Source: an uncultured Phascolarctobacterium sp.
GTDB lineage: Bacteria > Bacillota > Negativicutes > Acidaminococcales > Acidaminococcaceae
Assembly (NCBI GenBank): GCA_900544795.1
Contig: UQWM01000002.1
Location: 68,532-132,531, forward strand
Length of the DNA stretch: 64,000 bases
Direction of reading: 5' to 3'
The translations under genes and the position numbers were made by a program. The notes under the pieces were generated by a model. The model saw only the letters and a program-made list of their open reading frames with translations. It searched no databases and was not told where the DNA came from. Of this stretch, positions 62,056 to 64,000 are shown piece by piece. Each line of letters opens with the position of its first letter. Within the stretch, counting starts at the first letter, position 1.

Positions 62056-62096
62056 TATAAGACGCTTGAGTATACAAATGTTATAATGCTTATTTA

Positions 62097-62126
62097 CCCC
62101 ATATCGAAAGATATGGGGATTTTTTT
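62097..62126 (+). terminator. Terminator after the thioredoxin-like gene
   Basis: CCCCATATC / GATATGGGG around a GAAA loop, followed by A and seven Ts. Confidence 0.92.
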
Positions 62127-62185
62127 ATTGGGAGCAAAAGTCCCGGTGGGACGCGAAAATAAGATGTTAAGAAAACGTTTTTTTC

Positions 62186-62215
62186 TTGTAAGGCCCTTGT
62201 AAAATCTAGTATAAT
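62186..62215 (+). promoter_or_regulatory. Probable promoter of the Na/Pi transporter gene
   Basis: TTGTAA (62186-62191) and TATAAT (62210-62215), 18 bp apart, about 45 bp before the gene. Confidence 0.6.
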
Positions 62216-62258
62216 AAAGATTAGGAACAAAATAAAACAGTGTGAACTGGGGGAAATT

Positions 62259-63863
62259 ATGATATATTTCTTTGGGTTTTTAGGTGGTCTGGCCTTATTC
62301 TTATACGGCATGCAGCTGATGGGCGAAGGCTTGCAGCGTGCTGCTGGTGAGAAGCTGGAGAAAATACTTGAAGCGTTGACCGGAGTTCTGGTTGTAGGCG
62401 TGGCTTTGGGCGCTGTGGTAACGGCTGTGCTGCAATCGAGCAGTGCGACGACTGTTATGACCGTCGGTCTGGTCAATGCCGGGCTGATGACGCTGAAACA
62501 GGCTTTCGGCATCGTTATGGGCGCCAATATCGGTACTACGATCACGGCGCAGCTGATCGCTTTTAAACTCACTGATTACGTAACCCTGATTTTGGCAATT
62601 GGCTTTGCCATGCAGATGCTGGCCAAACGCCGCCGCGGCAAATATTTTGGGCAGGTCCTGCTGGGTTTTGGTATCCTGATGCTGGGTATGAGCATGATGG
62701 GTCAATCCGTATTGCCCCTGCGTGAATATCAGGGCTTTGTCGATTTTATCGGCAAGTTTTCGCATAATCCCATCTTAGGTATCGGCGTCGGTATCGTGAT
62801 GACGGTGCTCATTCAATCCAGCTCTGCCACTATCGGTATCCTGATAGCGATGGCCAGCCAGGGGCTTATCCCTCTGGAGGGCGCTATCCCGGTTCTGCTG
62901 GGCGATAACATCGGCACCTGTATCACTGCTATCATGGCAGCCTGGCGGGCTAACGCCACGGCAAAACGGGTCGCTCTGGCCCATGTGCTGTTCAACCTTA
63001 TTGGCAGCATTATTTTCGTCACCTTTATGGGCTTGTTTGTCAAACTTGTATTGGCCGTATCGCCAGCGCACGATATCGCGCGGCAGATTGCTAACGCCCA
63101 TACAGCCTTTAATATCATCAACACGCTGATCTTCCTGCCTATCGCGACGCCGTTTATCAAACTTGTGGAACGTCTGATGCCTGGCAATGACGGCGTGGTT
63201 TCACGCAAACCCCTGTATCTTGATGTGAATATGCTGCAAACACCTTCCATCGCCATGACCCTGGCCAGTAAAGAAGTATTGCGTATGGGCGCTATGGCCC
63301 GCCATAACGTAGAGCTAAGCATCGCTGCCATGGAAGATATGGACAGCCGCAAGATCGCCTATGTACTGGAGCACGAACCCGTTATCGACGCGTTGGAAGA
63401 AGAAGTGACTAAATACTTAACGCAGATGAGCGAAACGCAGATGAGCAGGGAACTGTCGGCACGTCATACCGGCCTTCTGCATGCCTGCAACGATATCGAG
63501 CGTATCGGCGATCACGGCGAGACCTTGGCGAAAAAAGTACGGATGATCTACGAGGACGACGTCAAGTTCTCGGATGAAGCTAAAGAGGAGCTGCGCACCT
63601 TAGGACAAATGGTGCTGGAAGCCAGCGGCAAAGCGCTGGAAGCCCTCGAAAAAGACGATAAGAAGATCGCGGAAGAAGCCTGGGGGCTTTGCCGTCAGGT
63701 CAAACAATATCAAAAAGAGATCCGCAAAAACCATATCGTGCGGCTGAACGAAAGACGCTGCGACCCGGTGGCAGGTTTCGTCATGCTGGAGCTGCTGATC
63801 AATATGAAACGCGTTTCCGATCATTCAAAAAATATCAGCCAGTTGGTGCTGGGAATTTTTTAA
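62259..63863 (+). CDS. Na/Pi cotransporter family protein with PhoU-like tail
   Basis: A 534-residue membrane protein of the NptA/YjbB group. Two inverted transport repeats each carry a QSSSAT motif (VLQSSSATTVMTVGL and LIQSSSATIGILIAMA) and a GxNIGTxIT motif. The C-terminal part (about 340-534) is a soluble, helical PhoU-like domain. It probably moves phosphate with sodium, in or out. A phosphatase gene (59.5 kb) close by could feed it, but they are separate transcription units. ATG follows GGGGGAAATT. Confidence 0.9.
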   Translation: MIYFFGFLGGLALFLYGMQLMGEGLQRAAGEKLEKILEALTGVLVVGVALGAVVTAVLQSSSATTVMTVGLVNAGLMTLKQAFGIVMGANIGTTITAQLIAFKLTDYVTLILAIGFAMQMLAKRRRGKYFGQVLLGFGILMLGMSMMGQSVLPLREYQGFVDFIGKFSHNPILGIGVGIVMTVLIQSSSATIGILIAMASQGLIPLEGAIPVLLGDNIGTCITAIMAAWRANATAKRVALAHVLFNLIGSIIFVTFMGLFVKLVLAVSPAHDIARQIANAHTAFNIINTLIFLPIATPFIKLVERLMPGNDGVVSRKPLYLDVNMLQTPSIAMTLASKEVLRMGAMARHNVELSIAAMEDMDSRKIAYVLEHEPVIDALEEEVTKYLTQMSETQMSRELSARHTGLLHACNDIERIGDHGETLAKKVRMIYEDDVKFSDEAKEELRTLGQMVLEASGKALEALEKDDKKIAEEAWGLCRQVKQYQKEIRKNHIVRLNERRCDPVAGFVMLELLINMKRVSDHSKNISQLVLGIF

Positions 63864-63898
63864 AAGTGAAAAAATATAGAATTTTTTTCAAAAAAATG

Positions 63899-63927
63899 TT
63901 GACAAAGATGACGTTCTGTTTTAAAAT
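63899..63927 (+). promoter_or_regulatory. Strong tRNA promoter
   Basis: TTGACA (63899-63904) and TAAAAT (63922-63927), 17 bp apart, 20 bp before the tRNA. Perfect -35 box. Confidence 0.8.
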
Positions 63928-63947
63928 ACATCTTGTCGCTAATCGAT

Positions 63948-64000
<53 letters not shown>

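Noticed and set aside
62131..62160. Small GTCCC-GGT-GGGAC hairpin considered as a riboswitch part before the Na/Pi gene
   Set aside because: It lies upstream of the predicted promoter, matches no riboswitch I know and is too short.

Overview
The window is a continuous stretch of chromosome from a Gram-positive-lineage bacterium that has a lipopolysaccharide (LPS) outer membrane, i.e. a diderm Firmicute of the class Negativicutes. Two things point there together. The left third has the Firmicute housekeeping order rpmE - DUF1385 - prfA - prmC - tsaC/sua5 - rpiB - TIGR01440 - glyA - upp - comEB - wecA/wecB - atp operon - murA - mreB/mbl. The right two thirds is a complete outer-membrane and LPS gene cluster of the kind known from Negativicutes. 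Codon and base use look even and I see no mobile elements, so this is ordinary core genome. A Phascolarctobacterium/Acidaminococcus-like organism is my guess, but the genus cannot be fixed by eye.

Layout. 0.1-7.8 kb: translation and one-carbon/nucleotide housekeeping genes, closely spaced and often overlapping, closed by a long hairpin terminator. 8.0-10.2 kb: WecA/TagO-type sugar-phosphate transferase and UDP-GlcNAc 2-epimerase (surface polysaccharide initiation). 10.3-17.3 kb: F-type ATP synthase operon (atpZ, atpI, atpB, atpE, atpF, atpA, atpG, atpD, atpC). There is no separate delta gene; a delta C-terminal domain is instead fused to the front of the alpha subunit. 17.5-18.3 kb: two unknown genes meeting at a bidirectional terminator. 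18.5-24.4 kb: murA, mreB/mbl, a secreted AMIN plus phosphodiester-glycosidase protein, a small secreted lipoyl-fold protein, and a SpoIVB-type S55 peptidase.

24.5-59.4 kb is the outer-membrane block, all on the plus strand: mlaE-mlaF-mlaD (MlaD with an apparent C-terminal beta-barrel), tolC, tamB, a sigma-70-family factor, a single-pass membrane protein that could be its anti-sigma factor, bamA, an unknown barrel-like protein, three OmpH/Skp-type chaperones, lpxD, an LpxL-type acyltransferase, lpxC, fabZ, lpxA, lpxI, lpxB, msbA, a waaA(kdtA)-lpxK fusion, kdsB, kdsA, kdsD, kdsC, a second LpxL-type acyltransferase, lptC, lptA, lptB, one lptF/G-type permease, a DUF3084 protein and a RuvC/YqgF-fold protein. 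Together they make Kdo2-lipid A (UDP-GlcNAc acylation, disaccharide formation, 4'-phosphorylation, Kdo synthesis and transfer, late acylation), flip it (MsbA), move it across the envelope (Lpt), insert barrel proteins (Skp/BamA/TamB) and shuttle phospholipids (Mla/TamB). 59.5-63.9 kb: a secreted 5'-nucleotidase-like enzyme, an FchA-like cyclodeaminase-fold protein, a thioredoxin-fold protein with one cysteine of the usual pair missing, and a Na/Pi-cotransporter-like protein with a PhoU-like tail. The window ends inside a tRNA-Gly(GCC) gene.

The most unusual items are the delta-alpha ATP synthase fusion, the sigma factor and possible anti-sigma factor between tamB and bamA, the trans-envelope form of MlaD, the waaA-lpxK fusion, and the unknown barrel-like gene directly after bamA. 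All calls are from reading sequence; no database search was run.
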